From Lysinibacillus fusiformis (lineage in GTDB: Bacteria > Bacillota > Bacilli > Bacillales_A > Planococcaceae): 64,000 nt of DNA. Made by a program: the position numbers and the translations under genes. Below, in pieces: positions 8,637 to 21,132 of this stretch (within the stretch, counting starts at the first letter, position 1; each line of letters starts with the position of its first letter). Location of the stretch: NCBI RefSeq assembly GCF_003049525.1, contig NZ_PYWL01000007.1:62001-126000 (forward strand), in the 5' to 3' direction. The notes beneath the pieces are model-generated. The model was not told where the DNA came from and ran no database searches. It saw nothing but the letters and a program-made list of their open reading frames with translations.

Positions 8637-10184
8637 ATGTCAAGTACAACACAACGTGCCGAACTACAATCTCAAATCTGGAAAATAGCCAATGATGTCC
8701 GTGGCTCAGTAGATGGATGGGATTTTAAACAATATGTTTTAGGAACGCTTTTTTATCGTTTCATAAGCGAGAACTTTTCTAGTTATATTGAAGCGGGAGA
8801 CGAAAGCGTCATTTATGCAGACCTTCCTGATGATATTATAACTAAAGAAATCAAAGAGGATGCTATTAAAACAAAAGGTTATTTCATATATCCAAGTCAG
8901 CTGTTTGCTAATATTGCGAAAACCGCCAACACAAATGAACGTTTGAATACTGATTTAGCTGCTATATTTTCTGCTATTGAAAGTTCAGCAAATGGTTATC
9001 CATCTGAACTAGATATTAAAGGATTATTTGCCGATTTTGACACGACAAGCAATAGATTGGGAAATACAGTGAAAGATAAAAACAGTCGTTTAGCTGCTGT
9101 CATTAAAGGCGTTGAAGGGCTTAATTTTGGTGGTTTTGAAGATAGTCAAATTGACCTTTTTGGTGATGCCTATGAGTTTTTAATATCTAATTATGCTGCA
9201 AATGCTGGTAAATCTGGAGGAGAATTCTTCACACCGCAGAGCATATCTAAGCTTATTGCTCAATTAGCAATCCACAAGCAAACAACCATTAATAAGATTT
9301 ATGACCCTGCAGCCGGTTCAGGTTCATTGCTATTACAAGCAAAAAAACAGTTTGATGATCATATTATCGAAGATGGTTTTTATGGACAGGAGATTAACCA
9401 TACAACTTATAATCTTGCTCGTATGAATATGTTTTTACATAATATAAACTACGATAAGTTTAATATTGCTTTAGGAAATACGTTATTAGACCCTCAATTT
9501 GGTGATGAAAAACCTTTTGATGCTATTGTATCTAATCCACCTTATTCCGTAAATTGGATTGGTAGTGATGACCCGACACTTATTAATGATGAAAGATTTG
9601 CTCCTGCAGGTGTATTAGCCCCAAAATCTAAAGCTGATTTTGCCTTTGTACTACATACGCTAAGTTACCTTTCAAGTAAAGGTCGTGCTGCTATCGTTTG
9701 TTTCCCTGGCATTTTTTACCGAGGTGGTGCAGAGCAAAAAATTAGAAAGTATCTGATTGATAATAACTTTGTTGAAACAGTTATTTCATTAGCACCTAAC
9801 CTTTTTTATGGGACTTCAATAGCGGTTAATATCTTGGTTCTTTCTAAACATAAAACCGATAATAAAACTCAATTTATTGATGCAAGTGGAGTTGATTTCT
9901 ATAAAAAAGAAACGAATAATAACATACTTACAGATGAACATATCGAGCGAATAATGGAAATATTTGAAAACAAAAAAGATGTTGATTTTGTTGCAAATTC
10001 TGTTGAATATGATGTAATCGTTCAAAAAGATTACAACCTATCTGTGAGCTACTATGTGGAAGCAAAAGACATAAGGGAAGTCATCGATATAAATGAACTG
10101 AATGCAGAAATAAAAACGACTGTAGCGAAAATAGACCAACTACGTGCTGAAATTGATAACATTATTGAGGTGATTGAATCATGA
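8637..10184 (+). CDS. hsdM: Type I restriction-modification methyltransferase subunit HsdM
   Basis: 515 residues. HsdM transfers methyl groups from S-adenosylmethionine to adenine N6 within the HsdM2S complex. Visible parts: N-terminal helical domain (about 5-160), GGEFFTPQ motif just before the SAM-binding motif [11 protein letters not shown] (222-232), and the catalytic N6-adenine motif NPPY (300-303). The C-terminal helical region (about 470-515) contacts HsdS. It has a GGAGG ribosome-binding site and overlaps hsdS by 4 bp (ATGA), so the two are translationally coupled. Confidence 0.96.
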   Translation: MSSTTQRAELQSQIWKIANDVRGSVDGWDFKQYVLGTLFYRFISENFSSYIEAGDESVIYADLPDDIITKEIKEDAIKTKGYFIYPSQLFANIAKTANTNERLNTDLAAIFSAIESSANGYPSELDIKGLFADFDTTSNRLGNTVKDKNSRLAAVIKGVEGLNFGGFEDSQIDLFGDAYEFLISNYAANAGKSGGEFFTPQSISKLIAQLAIHKQTTINKIYDPAAGSGSLLLQAKKQFDDHIIEDGFYGQEINHTTYNLARMNMFLHNINYDKFNIALGNTLLDPQFGDEKPFDAIVSNPPYSVNWIGSDDPTLINDERFAPAGVLAPKSKADFAFVLHTLSYLSSKGRAAIVCFPGIFYRGGAEQKIRKYLIDNNFVETVISLAPNLFYGTSIAVNILVLSKHKTDNKTQFIDASGVDFYKKETNNNILTDEHIERIMEIFENKKDVDFVANSVEYDVIVQKDYNLSVSYYVEAKDIREVIDINELNAEIKTTVAKIDQLRAEIDNIIEVIES

Positions 10185-11284
10185 TTAAGCCGAACTTTAT
10201 GGAGAAACTCCTTAAGGGGGGGGAGGTTGAGTGGAAGGCCTTACGGGAAGTTGTAAATATAAATAATGGTAAAGATTGGAAAAAACTGAGTGTTGGTAAT
10301 ATACCTGTTTATGGTTCGGGCGGAGTTATGGCTTATGTAGATAAATTTGCATATAATAAACCTACTGTTCTAATTCCAAGAAAAGGTTCGATTACAAATA
10401 TATTTTATGTTGAAGAGCCCATATGGAATGTTGATACGATTTATTACACAGAAATTGACATTAATCAACTTATACCTAAATTTTTCTACTATTACATGAA
10501 AACTATTGATTTAATGAAGTTTGATACAGGTTCTGGCAGACCTAGCCTAACTCAAGCTATTTTGTACGAAATCCCAATCCCCATTCCCCCCCTTAAAGTA
10601 CAAGAAGAAATAGTCCGTATTTTGGACGCCTTCACAGTGCTTACAGAAGAGCTTACTGCAGAACTTACAGCAAGGAAAAAGCAATATGAGTATTATCGTG
10701 ATAAGTTGTTTACTTTTGAAGAGGGTGAAATTGAATGGAAAGCGTTGGGGGAGCTTGCCGAGAATCTTGACTCAATGCGTAAACCGATTACTAGTAGTGT
10801 AAGAGAGTTTGGAGATATTCCGTATTATGGTGCATCTGGTATTGTTGATTATGTAAAAGATTATATTTTTGAAGGTGATTTTTTACTTGTTTCGGAAGAT
10901 GGGGCAAATTTACTTGCTAGAAATACACCAATTGCATTCAGCGCTAATGGTAAAATGTGGGTTAATAATCATGCTCATGTACTTAAATTTAAGACTTATG
11001 AAGAACGAAGATTTGTAGAATTTTATTTAAATCATATCGATTTAACTCCCTATATATCTGGGGCGGCTCAACCCAAATTAAATCAAAAAAAATTGAATAG
11101 CATCATGGTTCCCAATCCTTTGCCTTTACAAAAAAAGCGTATAGTATCAATCCTCGATAAATTCGATGCCTTGATATCCTCTAATACCGAGGGCTTACTT
11201 CGTGAAATAGAATTGCGTCAAAAACAATATAAATATTACAGTAATATACTTCTTAGCTTTCCAAATGAGGAGGTAGAGGCATAA
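10181..11284 (+). CDS. hsdS: Type I restriction-modification specificity subunit HsdS
   Basis: 367 residues, the DNA-recognition subunit. Two target-recognition domains are visible (about 18-150 and 190-315), each followed by a long helical conserved region ending in a [12 protein letters not shown] / [12 protein letters not shown] pattern, which gives the pseudo-symmetric HsdS layout and a split recognition site. Start ATG overlaps the hsdM stop. A run of eight G (10216-10223) lies at codons 12-15 and a run of seven C at 10586-10592. Slippage in either would shift the frame. Target-recognition domains vary widely, so the site cannot be predicted here. Confidence 0.94.
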   Translation: MIKPNFMEKLLKGGEVEWKALREVVNINNGKDWKKLSVGNIPVYGSGGVMAYVDKFAYNKPTVLIPRKGSITNIFYVEEPIWNVDTIYYTEIDINQLIPKFFYYYMKTIDLMKFDTGSGRPSLTQAILYEIPIPIPPLKVQEEIVRILDAFTVLTEELTAELTARKKQYEYYRDKLFTFEEGEIEWKALGELAENLDSMRKPITSSVREFGDIPYYGASGIVDYVKDYIFEGDFLLVSEDGANLLARNTPIAFSANGKMWVNNHAHVLKFKTYEERRFVEFYLNHIDLTPYISGAAQPKLNQKKLNSIMVPNPLPLQKKRIVSILDKFDALISSNTEGLLREIELRQKQYKYYSNILLSFPNEEVEA

Positions 11285-11285
11285 T

Positions 11286-12482
<1,197 letters not shown>

Positions 12483-12523
12483 GATGAAAGAAATGAAATT
12501 GAAGTAGGGGAGTAGGGAAATTA

Positions 12524-15500
12524 ATGAGCAATTTCAAACCCATCACAGAATCAAACAACTTTATAGTTTTAGATAAATATACCAAGATAGATCAACAAGG
12601 AGCAGGCTATCAAACAGAAGCTGATATAGAACGAGAACTGATTCAAGATTTAGTTAATCAAGGTTATGAACATCTACCAAGCTTAACTACTCCTGAAAAA
12701 ATGCTTGCTAATGTTCGTGTGCAACTGCAAAACCTTAATAATGTGCAATTTTCAGAAGCTGAATGGATTAGATTTTGTGAGCAGTTTTTAGATAAACCCA
12801 GTGATAACCAAATTGATAAAACCCGTAAAATTCATAACGATTATATTTATGACTTTGTTTTTGATGATGGGCGTATTCAAAACATCTACCTAGTAGACAA
12901 AAAGAATATTGCCAACAATAAAGTGCAAGTAATTTCCCAATTTGAACAAAAAGGAACGCAAGCCAATAGATATGATGTTACCATTTTAGTCAATGGCATA
13001 CCTTTAGTACAAGTAGAGCTTAAAAAGCGTGGAATTGCCATTCGTGAAGCCTTTAATCAGGTTCATCGATATAGTAAAGAGAGCTTTAATTCAGAAAACT
13101 CTCTGTTTAAATATTTACAGATTTTCGTGATTTCTAATGGAACAGATTGCCGTTATTTTGCTAATACAACTAAACGTGATAAAAACAGTTTTGATTTTAC
13201 TATGAACTGGGCAAAATCGGATAATACTCTGATAAAAGATTTAAAAGATTTCACGGCTACATTTTTTCAGAAAAACACTTTATTGAATGTACTACTAAAA
13301 TATTCCGTTTTTGATGTGGGCGATAACCTGCTGATTATGCGCCCGTATCAAATAGCTGCCGTTGAGAGAATTTTATGGAAAATTGGAAGTTCATACCTAG
13401 CCGGAAATTGGAGTACCACCGAAAGTGGTGGATATATTTGGCATACAACAGGTTCGGGGAAAACGCTTACGAGTTTTAAAGCAGCTCGTTTGGCTACTGA
13501 CCTGGATTTTGTAGATAAAGTATTTTTTGTTGTAGATAGGAAAGACCTAGATTTTCAGACGATGAAAGAATATCAGCGTTTTTCCCCTGATAGTGTTAAT
13601 GGTTCAGAAAGTACCGCAGGATTAAAGCGTAACATTGAAAAAGATGATAATAAAATTATTGTGACGACGATTCAAAAACTCAATAACTTAATTAAAAGCG
13701 AAACAGAGTTGCCTATATATAATAAGCAAGTGGTATTTATTTTTGATGAAGCCCACCGTTCCCAATTTGGTGAAGCTCAAAAGAATATCAATAAAAAGTT
13801 TAAGAAGTTCTATCAATTTGGATTTACAGGTACGCCTATTTTCCAAGAAAATGCGTTAGGTTATGAAACAACTGCTTCTGTCTTTGGTCGAGAGTTACAC
13901 TCTTATGTAATTACGGATGCCATTAGAGATGAAAAAGTTTTAAAGTTCAAAGTAGATTATAACGATGTACGTCCCAAGTTCAAAACGATTGAAAAAGAGC
14001 AGGACGAGAAAAAGTTATCGGCAGCAGAAAATAAAGAAGCATTACTACATCCTGAACGGATTAAAGAAATATCTCAATATATTCTGAATAATTTTAGAAT
14101 AAAAACCCATCGGTTAAATCCGAATGGAAAAGGATTTAATGCCATGTTTGCTGTGAGCGGTGTTGAAGCAGCTAAACTCTACTATGAATCATTAAATAAC
14201 TTACAACAGGGAAGCAGTAAACCCCTTAAGATTGCGACAATCTTCTCTTTTGCTGCTAATGAAGAGCAAACTGCTATAGGTGAAATTCTTGATGAAACTT
14301 TTGAACCTTCAGCAATGGATAGTAGTGCAAAAGAGTTTTTAAGTTTAGCCATTAAAGACTATAATGCCATGTTTAAAACCAATTATGGTGTAGAAAGTAA
14401 GGAATTTCAAAATTATTATCGTGACCTTGCTAAACGAGTAAAAAACAAAGAGATTGATTTGTTGATTGTTGTAGGAATGTTTTTAACTGGTTTTGACGCA
14501 CCTACATTAAATACTTTATTTGTTGATAAAAATCTTAGGTATCATGGTTTAATGCAAGCTTTTTCGAGAACAAATCGTATTTATGATTCCACCAAAACCT
14601 TTGGAAATATTATTACTTTTAGAGATTTAGAACAAGCAACCATAGACGCCATTACTCTTTTTGGAGATAAAAACACTAAAAATGTGGTGCTGGAGAAAAG
14701 CTACACGGAGTATATGGGAGGATTCACTGATGTGGCAACTGGTGAAGGCCGTCGTGGATATGTAGATGTAGTAAATGAATTAAAGGAACGTTTTCCTAAT
14801 GTTGATAATATTGTTACTGAAAAGGAAAAAAAAGAGTTTGCGAAACTCTTTGGTGAATATTTGCGTATTGAAAATATCCTTCAGAACTATGATGAATTTT
14901 CAGGTTTAAAAGCTTTGCAAGCAATAGATATTACTGATCCTAAAGCTTTAGAAGATTTCAAATCTGCTCACTATGTTACTGATGAAGATATTACTGCTAT
15001 GCAAGAGATTCAGGTGTTAGAAGAAAGAGCTATTCAAGATTATCGTTCTTCATATAATGATATTCGTGATTGGCTCCGCCATGAAAGAAATGGAAAAGAA
15101 AAGGAAAGTGTTTCTATTGATTGGGATGATGTTGTCTTTGAAGTAGATCTTTTAAAATCCCAAGAGATTAATTTAGATTACATTCTTGAACTTATTTTTG
15201 AACAAAACAAGAAAGTAAAAGATAAAGCAACATTGGTTGAAGAGATTCGTCGTTTAATTCGATCTAGCGTAGGAAACCGTGCAAAAGAAAGCTTAGTAGT
15301 TGATTTTATCAACCAAGCTGATTTAGACGGTATTCAAGATAAAGCAAGTATTATTGATGCCTTCTTCTCATTTGCCCAAATTGAGCAAAAACGTGAAGCA
15401 GAAGAGTTGATTAACACTGAAAAACTTAATGAAGATGCTGCAAAAAGATATATTTTGAATTCATTAAAAAGAGAATACGCTAGTGAAAACGGAACGGAAC

Positions 15501-15622
15501 TTAATGAAATTCTTCCTAAAATGAGTCCTCTTAATCCTCAATATTTAACAAAAAAGCAGGGCGTTTTTCAGAAAATTTCTGCCTTCGTTGATAAGTTTAA
15601 GGGAGTAGGTGGAAAAATTTAA
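12524..15622 (+). CDS. hsdR: Type I restriction subunit HsdR
   Basis: 1032 residues. Translocase/nuclease subunit that moves DNA and cuts away from the unmethylated site. N-terminal PD-(D/E)XK nuclease with VELKK (E165-x-K167) after a VTILVNG strand. SF2 motor with TTGSGKT (308-314), DEAH box near 408-411 ([13 protein letters not shown]), FTGTP motif and a conserved [11 protein letters not shown] motif VI. C-terminal helical domain holds the complex together. It has its own ribosome-binding site 42 bp after prrC. All motifs are intact, so the system looks functional. Confidence 0.96.
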   Translation: MSNFKPITESNNFIVLDKYTKIDQQGAGYQTEADIERELIQDLVNQGYEHLPSLTTPEKMLANVRVQLQNLNNVQFSEAEWIRFCEQFLDKPSDNQIDKTRKIHNDYIYDFVFDDGRIQNIYLVDKKNIANNKVQVISQFEQKGTQANRYDVTILVNGIPLVQVELKKRGIAIREAFNQVHRYSKESFNSENSLFKYLQIFVISNGTDCRYFANTTKRDKNSFDFTMNWAKSDNTLIKDLKDFTATFFQKNTLLNVLLKYSVFDVGDNLLIMRPYQIAAVERILWKIGSSYLAGNWSTTESGGYIWHTTGSGKTLTSFKAARLATDLDFVDKVFFVVDRKDLDFQTMKEYQRFSPDSVNGSESTAGLKRNIEKDDNKIIVTTIQKLNNLIKSETELPIYNKQVVFIFDEAHRSQFGEAQKNINKKFKKFYQFGFTGTPIFQENALGYETTASVFGRELHSYVITDAIRDEKVLKFKVDYNDVRPKFKTIEKEQDEKKLSAAENKEALLHPERIKEISQYILNNFRIKTHRLNPNGKGFNAMFAVSGVEAAKLYYESLNNLQQGSSKPLKIATIFSFAANEEQTAIGEILDETFEPSAMDSSAKEFLSLAIKDYNAMFKTNYGVESKEFQNYYRDLAKRVKNKEIDLLIVVGMFLTGFDAPTLNTLFVDKNLRYHGLMQAFSRTNRIYDSTKTFGNIITFRDLEQATIDAITLFGDKNTKNVVLEKSYTEYMGGFTDVATGEGRRGYVDVVNELKERFPNVDNIVTEKEKKEFAKLFGEYLRIENILQNYDEFSGLKALQAIDITDPKALEDFKSAHYVTDEDITAMQEIQVLEERAIQDYRSSYNDIRDWLRHERNGKEKESVSIDWDDVVFEVDLLKSQEINLDYILELIFEQNKKVKDKATLVEEIRRLIRSSVGNRAKESLVVDFINQADLDGIQDKASIIDAFFSFAQIEQKREAEELINTEKLNEDAAKRYILNSLKREYASENGTELNEILPKMSPLNPQYLTKKQGVFQKISAFVDKFKGVGGKI

Positions 15623-15654
15623 TAAATCTAAAATAGAAAGGATAGGGTGGATTA

Positions 15655-15870
15655 ATGGCAGAATTCAATTATGAGTAACCGAAAAAATGGCATATTGTCC
15701 GAGTCTTCAAAGGGATGGACAAAAGAACTCAATCTAATCAGTTGTAACGGACGTGAACCGAAATATGATATCCGTTAGGCGCCAAATTATGAGAAGATGG
15801 GTAAATGGTGTCACGTTAAGTAATGAAGAGTTAGATAAGCTGAAGGAAGCATTGCTTATTGTGCTAACGG
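15655..15870 (+). pseudogene. Decayed YdbC/PC4-like transcriptional coactivator gene
   Basis: Pieces of a YdbC/PC4-type ssDNA-binding protein can be read in more than one frame: MAEFNYE, then in another frame ILSESSKGWTKELNLIS, NGREPKYDIR, APNYEKMGK, and after a further shift VTLSNEELDKLKEA. A TAA after MAEFNYE, a TAG after KYDIR and at least one frameshift break it. The intact family has about 70 residues with the order seen here. Confidence 0.7.
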
Positions 15871-15884
15871 GGTGCTTTACTTCA

Positions 15885-15914
15885 AGATGGGATTCTACAG
15901 AATCCCATCTTTTT
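15885..15914 (+). terminator. Terminator at the end of the R-M region
   Basis: Perfect 12-bp stem AGATGGGATTCT / AGAATCCCATCT with a 2-nt gap at the centre, followed by TTTTCTT. Confidence 0.8.
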
Positions 15915-15921
15915 CTTATTC

Positions 15922-15994
15922 AACTCCCATGAAAGAACTTAATCACCTTTCATTTTCTGTGGTGGAAAGCTTATTTTTTTGCGTTTCATGGATG
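15922..15994. repeat. Interspersed ~70-bp repeat, copy B
   Basis: Second copy of the repeat at 7347-7413, same orientation. The rest of 15995-16311 shows no gene. Confidence 0.6.
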
Positions 15995-16311
15995 GCTAAC
16001 GGGGCAGCTTAGTTGAAGAGTGTTGTTTAACTAATTGTTGAACAATTGGGCCACATTATTGAATAACAACCTTTTATAAAATGTTATCAAACGACGGTTT
16101 GGGAAAGTTTAAACCATCAATCAACCAAATAAATGTGCCTGTCTATGTCTGGCTTATCACACCAAGATTATTACTGTTACTTGATGCTTTTGACTATCAG
16201 TAATAACTTTTCATGATTTTTCAAGCAGAATGTTACAATCCAAATAAGATTCTCATTATTTCTTTATCATGTTTATGCTGTATTGCATCGGTGATACTTA
16301 ATTTATCCGCT

Positions 16312-16852
16312 CTAATACACTTTTTCAATATCAGAATATCTGTAAAATGCTCTCTTATTAAAATATATATTAAGAGCATTAATTAAGAATTCTTCTTTCA
16401 ATTTATCAAGCATGACGATTCTTCCATTCTTTTTATAGTAAGAAACGATAATATATGGTTTTTTCGAATTGATAACATTCGTATAATAAATTGTGTCCTC
16501 TATATTCATAATTTCTGAAAGAGAAAAATTAACTTTGTTTAAAGGTAATGAAGTGAATTCCTTAGTGAGGTTTTCATGTAACATAAGAATTTGTACTTCA
16601 ATTACTTTTCCAAGAAAAATTCCTTGGAAAAGTTTGTTATAAACATCAACAGCTGACATTGTGATAATAATCCATTTTATCTTCATTAGTGTAAAAAGCT
16701 TTCCAAACAAAATAGTTGTCATGATCAAAATAAGTTCGAGGAACAACATACCGTTGATTGAAGTTTTTTACTGCTGTTACTAAACCGTCTATATTGAAAT
16801 CCTTATATTTTGAAGTGGTGTTTGCTGGTTGCTGTCTATACCCAAGCTTCAT
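16312..16852 (-). pseudogene. Frameshifted hypothetical gene
   Basis: Two overlapping minus-strand frames appear to be parts of one gene: 16852 down to about 16660 (MKLGYRQQPANTTSKYKDF... ending ...DKMDYYHN) and 16660 down to 16312 (SAVDVYNKLFQGIFLGK...IEKVY). A one-base shift near 16655-16665 separates them. Neither half alone has a convincing ribosome-binding site. The family is not recognised. Confidence 0.4.
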
Positions 16853-16975
16853 TGATTTTTGTCCAATAATTGATCCATTAATATACTACTCATGCACTGT
16901 TCGTTTTAATACAATACATATTGTTGCTGCTTTCTCTAAGGACAATAAATACCTCATTTTTTGTTTTCTCCTAAT

Positions 16976-17494
16976 TTAATAAACATCATAAGTTTTATAG
17001 TAATTTAGTAAATCTTGTAGAGTAATTTGTTTTACTTTTTCTGTTGCATGAGTATATACTCTTTCGTTTATATCAGACTTAATTACATGTCCTACGCGAT
17101 CCCGAACTCCAAAAGGGTCTGCACCTGCTTCACGAAAATGTGTTATATGAGTATGACGAAGTCCGTGTATTGTTATATTTTTAATGTCAGCTTTGACGAG
17201 GGCATCTTTTAAATATTCATTTGGATAATTTCCTTTTAAATAGTTATTAACAGTATTATTGAAAATAATTTGTTCATTATCTGATTTACATTGATGTCCT
17301 AAATGTATCAAATGTTCAATCTGTAATTCTTTCCATTTTTTTAACATATTCAGAGTTACAGGATCTAAAGGAATAATGCGACTCAGTTTTCCTTTAGTAA
17401 CTCCAACATTTTTTCCGTTGTTATATTTAGAATATGAATATGCTGCATGAATAGAAAGTTTTCCTGTATCGAATTTTAAATCGGACCAAGTTAA
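16976..17494 (-). pseudogene. 3' fragment of a second tyrosine integrase
   Basis: An open frame from 17494 to 16976 encodes only the C-terminal part of an integrase catalytic domain: LTWSDLKFDTGK, PLDPVTLNML, the HGLRHTHITHFREAGADPF box, VGHVIKSDINERVYTHAT with a candidate nucleophile Tyr. The N-terminal and core-binding domains and the first catalytic Arg are missing, and no start is present. It is unlike the integrase at 5705 in detail. It probably marks the edge of an older element now inside element 1. Confidence 0.75.
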
Positions 17495-17547
17495 TACTAT
17501 GATGAGGTTAAATTACATTAATAAAAATATGAATTGGAGTGCTGGGT

Positions 17548-18222
17548 TTGAACTTAGATCCCTTTTACGATGAACTAGAAATACTACTAAAAAGTTCTTT
17601 ACCACTTAAACTCGAAGGAGGAAGTATTCTAGATATTGGCTGCGGTAAGGGCTGGCTAACTAGGATCTTATATAATAATTTTTATGAGAATGCTGTTATT
17701 GGAATAGATAAGAATAGAGATAACATAGATGATTGTAGGATTAATGCTGATAACCTCCCCATTAAGTATAAAGTGTTAGATATGGTTGATTTAACGCCCG
17801 ATACCTTTCTAAACAATTATTCTTTTATTACCTGTCATAATGTCTTAGGGTATATACCAAATCCTGTTGAACAACTTCTTAAAATATACTCATGGCTTCA
17901 AACAGATGGTTTACTTTCTCTTGTAGTGAGAACCCCGTCTGGTAGGTTCGCAGAGGTTTATGAACAATCAAAATCCCCTAACCTAGCACTTAAACGATAT
18001 AAGGATATGAGAATGAATGGGAGTTTTAAAGATGAATTTGAATTTTACACACTGTCTGATTTGATAAGCATGATTGAAGTTGCAGGTTTTTCTGTTTTAA
18101 AAATTCAAGGGCTATATTCGCTTGAAAAGTATCTTCCTACAGGTTATGAGACATTTAAGAATACATTTTCTGTATCTAATATAGATCAATATTTCTATAA
18201 TTGGATACTGTGCCAGAAATGA
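17548..18222 (+). CDS. Class I SAM-dependent methyltransferase
   Basis: About 224 residues. Motif I ILDIGCGKGWLTRILY lies near residues 25-40, followed by an acidic motif II (GIDKNRDNID) and a motif IV region (FITCHNVLGYIPNP). This is the Methyltransf_11/23-like small-molecule or RNA methyltransferase fold; there is no NPPY or PC motif, so DNA methylation is unlikely. The TTG at 17548 lies 8 nt after GGAG. The GTG at 17539 overlaps that GGAG and is less likely. It stands 66 bp upstream of the OLD nuclease gene and could be in the same operon. Substrate unknown. Confidence 0.75.
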   Translation: MNLDPFYDELEILLKSSLPLKLEGGSILDIGCGKGWLTRILYNNFYENAVIGIDKNRDNIDDCRINADNLPIKYKVLDMVDLTPDTFLNNYSFITCHNVLGYIPNPVEQLLKIYSWLQTDGLLSLVVRTPSGRFAEVYEQSKSPNLALKRYKDMRMNGSFKDEFEFYTLSDLISMIEVAGFSVLKIQGLYSLEKYLPTGYETFKNTFSVSNIDQYFYNWILCQK

Positions 18223-18288
18223 AAATAATATTAAAATTATTGGAAAAACAAACTGAACTTATTGAAATGAATTGGGGGAAGAAAATTA

Positions 18289-19902
18289 ATGTTATTAAAA
18301 AAACTCAAAATTTATAATTACAAGAAGTTTGAAGAGTTTTCTTTAGATTTTGATAATAACTTTTCTATAATGATTGGGAATAATGGGGCTGGTAAATCAA
18401 CGTTATTAGAAATAATACATTTAGCATTGACAGGGATAGTAAATGGAAAACCAATCTTTTATGAATTATCTCCCTATATTTTTAATAGAAAAATTGTTAA
18501 CCAGTTTATCGAAGAAGTAAAAGTTGATAATAAGAAAACTCCCCCCGAAACCAAGATAGAAATCTACTTCTCGGAGTCAGAAGATTCTGATCTCAATGAA
18601 TTAATGGGGATAGAAAATAGCGAAAATATTAATGTGCCGGGGTTTGTGTTTTCTATTAAATTTAATGAGCATTATCGGGAAGAATATCAGCAGTATATTG
18701 AAAATGAAAATTTTATACATATCCCTACTGAGTACTATATGGTTGAATGGAAAAGTTTTGCGGGGGCAGCAATTACTACGAGATCAATTCCGATAAAATC
18801 GCACCTAATCGACTCAACTACTACCAGTTTAGCTGCCAGTTCTCAAAAGTATATTATGAAGATTATCTCAGATGTCTTAGATGAAAAACAAAAAGCTAAT
18901 CTAGCAGTTCTTTATCGAAGCTATAAGGAAAAGTTTGGAGAAGATCCTAATATAGTATCTATAAATGAAGTATTAAACGATAAGAAGAATCTCATGTTAG
19001 ACGACAATAGGAATTTATCAATATCGTTAGATGTGACTCAAAAGGCTACTTGGGAATCAGCAATTGCTGCTTTCTTAGACAATATCCCCTTCGATTATAT
19101 TGGTAAAGGGGAACAAAATGTTATAAAGACTACACTATCTATTGGAAACAGAAAGCCTAAAAGAAATTTAATATTAATTGAAGAACCTGAAAGCCATCTT
19201 TCATTTTCAAATATGAGAATTTTATTAGATAAAATTATATCCGAGTGTTCTGATCAACAATTACTAATTACCACTCATAGCTCATATGTATTAAATAAAA
19301 TGGCGATGGAAAATGTTATTCTACTTGGTGAAAATAGAAGTGGGAAGCTAAGTCAATTGCCAAAGGATACAAGATATTATTTTCAAAAACTACCTAACTA
19401 TGACACTTTAAGATTTATTTTATCTAAGAAGGTAATATTAGTCGAAGGACCAGCAGATGATTTAACCATTCAAAAAGCCTATCATCAAAAATATAATAAG
19501 CTTCCTTTAGATGACGGGATAGATGTTATATCAGTCAACGGACTATCATTCAAAAGATTTTTAGATATAGCGAAGTTACTAAATATAAATACTGTAGTAG
19601 TTACAGATAACGATTATGATTATGAAAAGAATATTATCAACAAATATAGGGACTACATGGGTGGGACAATTAAATTGTGTTTTAGCACAAATAATGAACT
19701 AAATACCTTAGAACCACAGGTGTTAAAATGTGATGCTGGTAATTACGAAAAATTAAAAACAATACTAGGTAAACATGATAAGTCTGAAGATGAGTTGTTA
19801 GAATTTATATTGAAAAACAAAACTGATTGGGCGTTTAAAGTATTTTTAAACAGCGAAATACAATTAATTTATCCGGAGTATATAAATAATGCCATCCAAT
19901 AA
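18289..19902 (+). CDS. OLD-family ATP-dependent endonuclease, GajA-like
   Basis: 537 residues. ABC/SMC-like ATPase joined to a C-terminal TOPRIM nuclease, the architecture of class 2 OLD proteins and of GajA, the DNA-nicking subunit of the Gabija anti-phage system. Walker A GNNGAGKST (30-38), signature-like IGKGEQN (271-277), Walker B LILIEEPESHLS (294-305), H-loop TTHSS (328-332). TOPRIM: VILVEGPADD with Glu386 and VVVTDNDYD with Asp440 and Asp442. It overlaps the next gene, a UvrD-like helicase, by 14 bp. That pairing defines Gabija. GajA of Bacillus cereus has 578 residues, so size fits. Confidence 0.82.
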   Translation: MLLKKLKIYNYKKFEEFSLDFDNNFSIMIGNNGAGKSTLLEIIHLALTGIVNGKPIFYELSPYIFNRKIVNQFIEEVKVDNKKTPPETKIEIYFSESEDSDLNELMGIENSENINVPGFVFSIKFNEHYREEYQQYIENENFIHIPTEYYMVEWKSFAGAAITTRSIPIKSHLIDSTTTSLAASSQKYIMKIISDVLDEKQKANLAVLYRSYKEKFGEDPNIVSINEVLNDKKNLMLDDNRNLSISLDVTQKATWESAIAAFLDNIPFDYIGKGEQNVIKTTLSIGNRKPKRNLILIEEPESHLSFSNMRILLDKIISECSDQQLLITTHSSYVLNKMAMENVILLGENRSGKLSQLPKDTRYYFQKLPNYDTLRFILSKKVILVEGPADDLTIQKAYHQKYNKLPLDDGIDVISVNGLSFKRFLDIAKLLNINTVVVTDNDYDYEKNIINKYRDYMGGTIKLCFSTNNELNTLEPQVLKCDAGNYEKLKTILGKHDKSEDELLEFILKNKTDWAFKVFLNSEIQLIYPEYINNAIQ

Positions 19903-21019
19903 AAGAATTATTAAAGCTGCAGCTGGGACAGGTAAGACTACATTATTAATAGGAGAAGCAGTATTGAATTATAAAGAAGGTAAAGTACTGTACCTCACAT
20001 ATACGAATGCCAATCTAAACTCTATGAAGAGGGATCTCATGGACTCAGTAGGAATCATACCTACAAACATAAAATGTAAGACATGGACGGACTTTTTACT
20101 GAATGAATGCGCTAAGCCGTATAGAAAGCTTGTGGGAGGACCGGAAATAGAAGGACTTAATTTTTGTTCTCTAGGAGAAATTCCACGCTTAAAAGGTATA
20201 AAAGCTACCAATTGGAGGTATTACTACGATTTTCAAGGAAGACTCTATTATCAAAGGTTGGCTCAGTTTTGTCATTTAGTATTAGAAGCTTCTAGGGGAG
20301 CAATCATTGATAGGCTTGAAAAAATATATACCACTATTCTTATAGATGAAGTTCAAGATATGGGAGGGTATGATCTAAAAATAATCGAGGCTATTTATAG
20401 GTCTAACTTAAATCTTGTAGTCGTTGGAGATCATAGACAAGCAACTTATTCAACAAATTCAGGTACTTTCCTAAACAGATACAGAGGGATAAACATCTTT
20501 AATTTCTTTACCGAGGTATTAGGGCATCACAATCTTGAAAGCTTAGATAAGTGTCATCGCTGTCCACAAATAGTTTGCGATTTAGCAAATACATTATATA
20601 GTAACCTTAACATGCAATCAGTAAAGAAAGTTACCAATGAAGATGTAGGTACATACTTGGTAAGTATGGACAACGTATCTAAGTATATAGAACATTTTAT
20701 GCCAACAGTACTTTATTATAATATTAGTTCGCTTAACAAGTTTATATCTAATATGAACGGAGAAATAGACTTTGAATCAATAACTTTTGGCAAATCAAAA
20801 GGGTTAAGCTTTGATAATGTTTTAATACTTCCCACTAAAGAAATGGAAAACCATATAATAAAGGGAAGTCACAAAATGTCGGATGCGGTAATAGCACAGT
20901 TCTATGTTGCTATTACGAGAAGTAAGAATAATATTGCCATTCTATCAAATAAATCACCTTACCTTGACTTTTTAATTCAATGGGAGCAAGACAGTAACAA
21001 GCTGTTGTTAAATACATGA
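19889..21019 (+). CDS. UvrD-like helicase, GajB-like
   Basis: 376 residues, shorter than B. cereus GajB (about 490). SF1 motifs: Walker A AAGTGKTTL (11-19), motif II LIDEVQDM (151-158), motif III VVVGDHRQATY (177-187), a KCHRCPQIVCDLAN region like motif IV, KSKGLSFDNVLI (motif V) and FYVAITRSKN (motif VI). The core motor is complete but the 1B/2B insertions are reduced, so processive unwinding is doubtful; GajB is thought to sense nucleotides and DNA ends for GajA. Start overlaps the upstream stop, so the two are co-translated. Confidence 0.8.
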   Translation: MPSNKRIIKAAAGTGKTTLLIGEAVLNYKEGKVLYLTYTNANLNSMKRDLMDSVGIIPTNIKCKTWTDFLLNECAKPYRKLVGGPEIEGLNFCSLGEIPRLKGIKATNWRYYYDFQGRLYYQRLAQFCHLVLEASRGAIIDRLEKIYTTILIDEVQDMGGYDLKIIEAIYRSNLNLVVVGDHRQATYSTNSGTFLNRYRGINIFNFFTEVLGHHNLESLDKCHRCPQIVCDLANTLYSNLNMQSVKKVTNEDVGTYLVSMDNVSKYIEHFMPTVLYYNISSLNKFISNMNGEIDFESITFGKSKGLSFDNVLILPTKEMENHIIKGSHKMSDAVIAQFYVAITRSKNNIAILSNKSPYLDFLIQWEQDSNKLLLNT

Positions 21020-21132
21020 GATATAAATAGCGTATTTTTAAAGTTAGTATGTTGGACGTTATAGATAAAAATAGCGATTGCAGGGGAGTAAAAAGTTAAA
21101 CTTCAAAAATAATTAAGCAATGAGGGAAACAT

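Noticed and set aside
10211..10600. Inverted repeat (CTTAAGGGGGGG and CCCCCCCTTAA) around the first target-recognition domain of hsdS as an invertible switch
   Set aside because: The arms are only about 11-12 bp, no invertase gene or second silent hsdS is nearby, and inversion would break the frame. Only the simpler slippage idea was kept.
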